Positions 6,188-6,238 of a stretch of DNA of 6,238 nt are shown here, one piece after another. Positions within the stretch are counted from its first letter, which is position 1. Every line of letters begins with the position of its first letter. Below the pieces are notes generated by a model. That model searched no databases. It was given only the letters and a program-made list of their open reading frames with translations, and was not told where the DNA came from. The translations under genes were made by a program, and so were the position numbers. The DNA is from an uncultured Desulfovibrio sp. (GTDB lineage Bacteria; Desulfobacterota; Desulfovibrionia; Desulfovibrionales; Desulfovibrionaceae): NCBI GenBank assembly GCA_947176055.1, contig CAMWPE010000148.1:1-6238 (forward strand), written 5' to 3'.

Positions 6188-6238
6188 GGCCGGCGGCGGC
6201 GACTTTGCCGACGCGTGCCCGCCTCACTGCGCGAATGT
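6188..6238 (-). other. Right edge: possible end of an upstream operon gene
   Basis: These 51 bases precede pglZ on its own strand. One frame ends TFAQ-stop at 6224-6226, leaving a 36-bp gap to the GTG. Another frame is open throughout and ends in the TGA of a GTGA overlap with the pglZ start, but its reading is Arg-rich and looks like a GC-rich shadow. Either could be the tail of the gene before pglZ, expected to be brxC in a BREX-4 operon. The fragment is too short to decide. Confidence 0.3.

Noticed and set aside
1..6238. CRISPR array, tRNA, rRNA, insertion sequence or transposase
   Set aside because: No regularly spaced repeats, no clover-leaf or rRNA-like stretch, and no transposase motif or terminal inverted repeats were seen on either strand.

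Overview
The window looks like a piece of a bacterial defence island with mosaic composition. Three blocks differ clearly in base composition by eye. The first (about 1-1470) is strongly AT-rich, the second (1474-2057) is intermediate, and the third (about 2280-6238) is GC-rich with many GCC, GCG and CCGG words. The host cannot be named from this sequence. The GC-rich block would suit a moderately GC-rich bacterium, and the AT-rich block looks imported from a different gene pool.

Left block, + strand: a DGQHR-domain (DndB-like) protein whose reading frame is open to the left edge, so it is 5'-partial. Its stop overlaps by 4 bp (ATGA) the start of a 113-residue single-domain GIY-YIG endonuclease that keeps the catalytic-type residues. 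The two genes read as a translationally coupled pair. A candidate promoter (TTAACA, 18 bp, TATAAT) in the tail of the GIY-YIG gene then drives a DUF433 antitoxin and a DUF5615 PIN-like toxin, again coupled by a 4-bp ATGA overlap.

Convergent junction, 2058-2317: about 260 bases without a gene. It holds a perfect 14-bp AT-rich palindrome (2124-2137), a possible stem (2082-2119), a plausible rho-independent terminator for the + strand genes (2250-2281) and a 10-bp palindrome (2308-2317) right after the last minus-strand stop.

Right block, - strand, transcribed from the right edge leftward: a 695-residue PglZ-family phosphatase of the kind found in BREX type 4, then a 119-bp gap, then a 483-residue BrxL-like AAA+ ATPase without a C-terminal Lon protease domain, then after 1 bp a 69-residue double-CxxC zinc-ribbon-like protein I do not recognise. 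The pglZ-brxL order matches the 3' half of a BREX-4 operon (brxP-brxC-pglZ-brxL). If it is complete, brxP (PAPS-reductase-like) and brxC (large ATPase) should lie beyond 6238.

How the parts may work together: the right block is probably the 3' half of a phage-defence operon, the DUF433/DUF5615 pair is a typical island stabiliser or toxin-antitoxin module, and the DGQHR/GIY-YIG pair may be a separate small defence or modification-linked module. A DndB-like protein close to a BREX type whose signature gene resembles the sulfur-handling Dnd enzymes is suggestive. However, opposite strands and different composition argue that the two were acquired separately.
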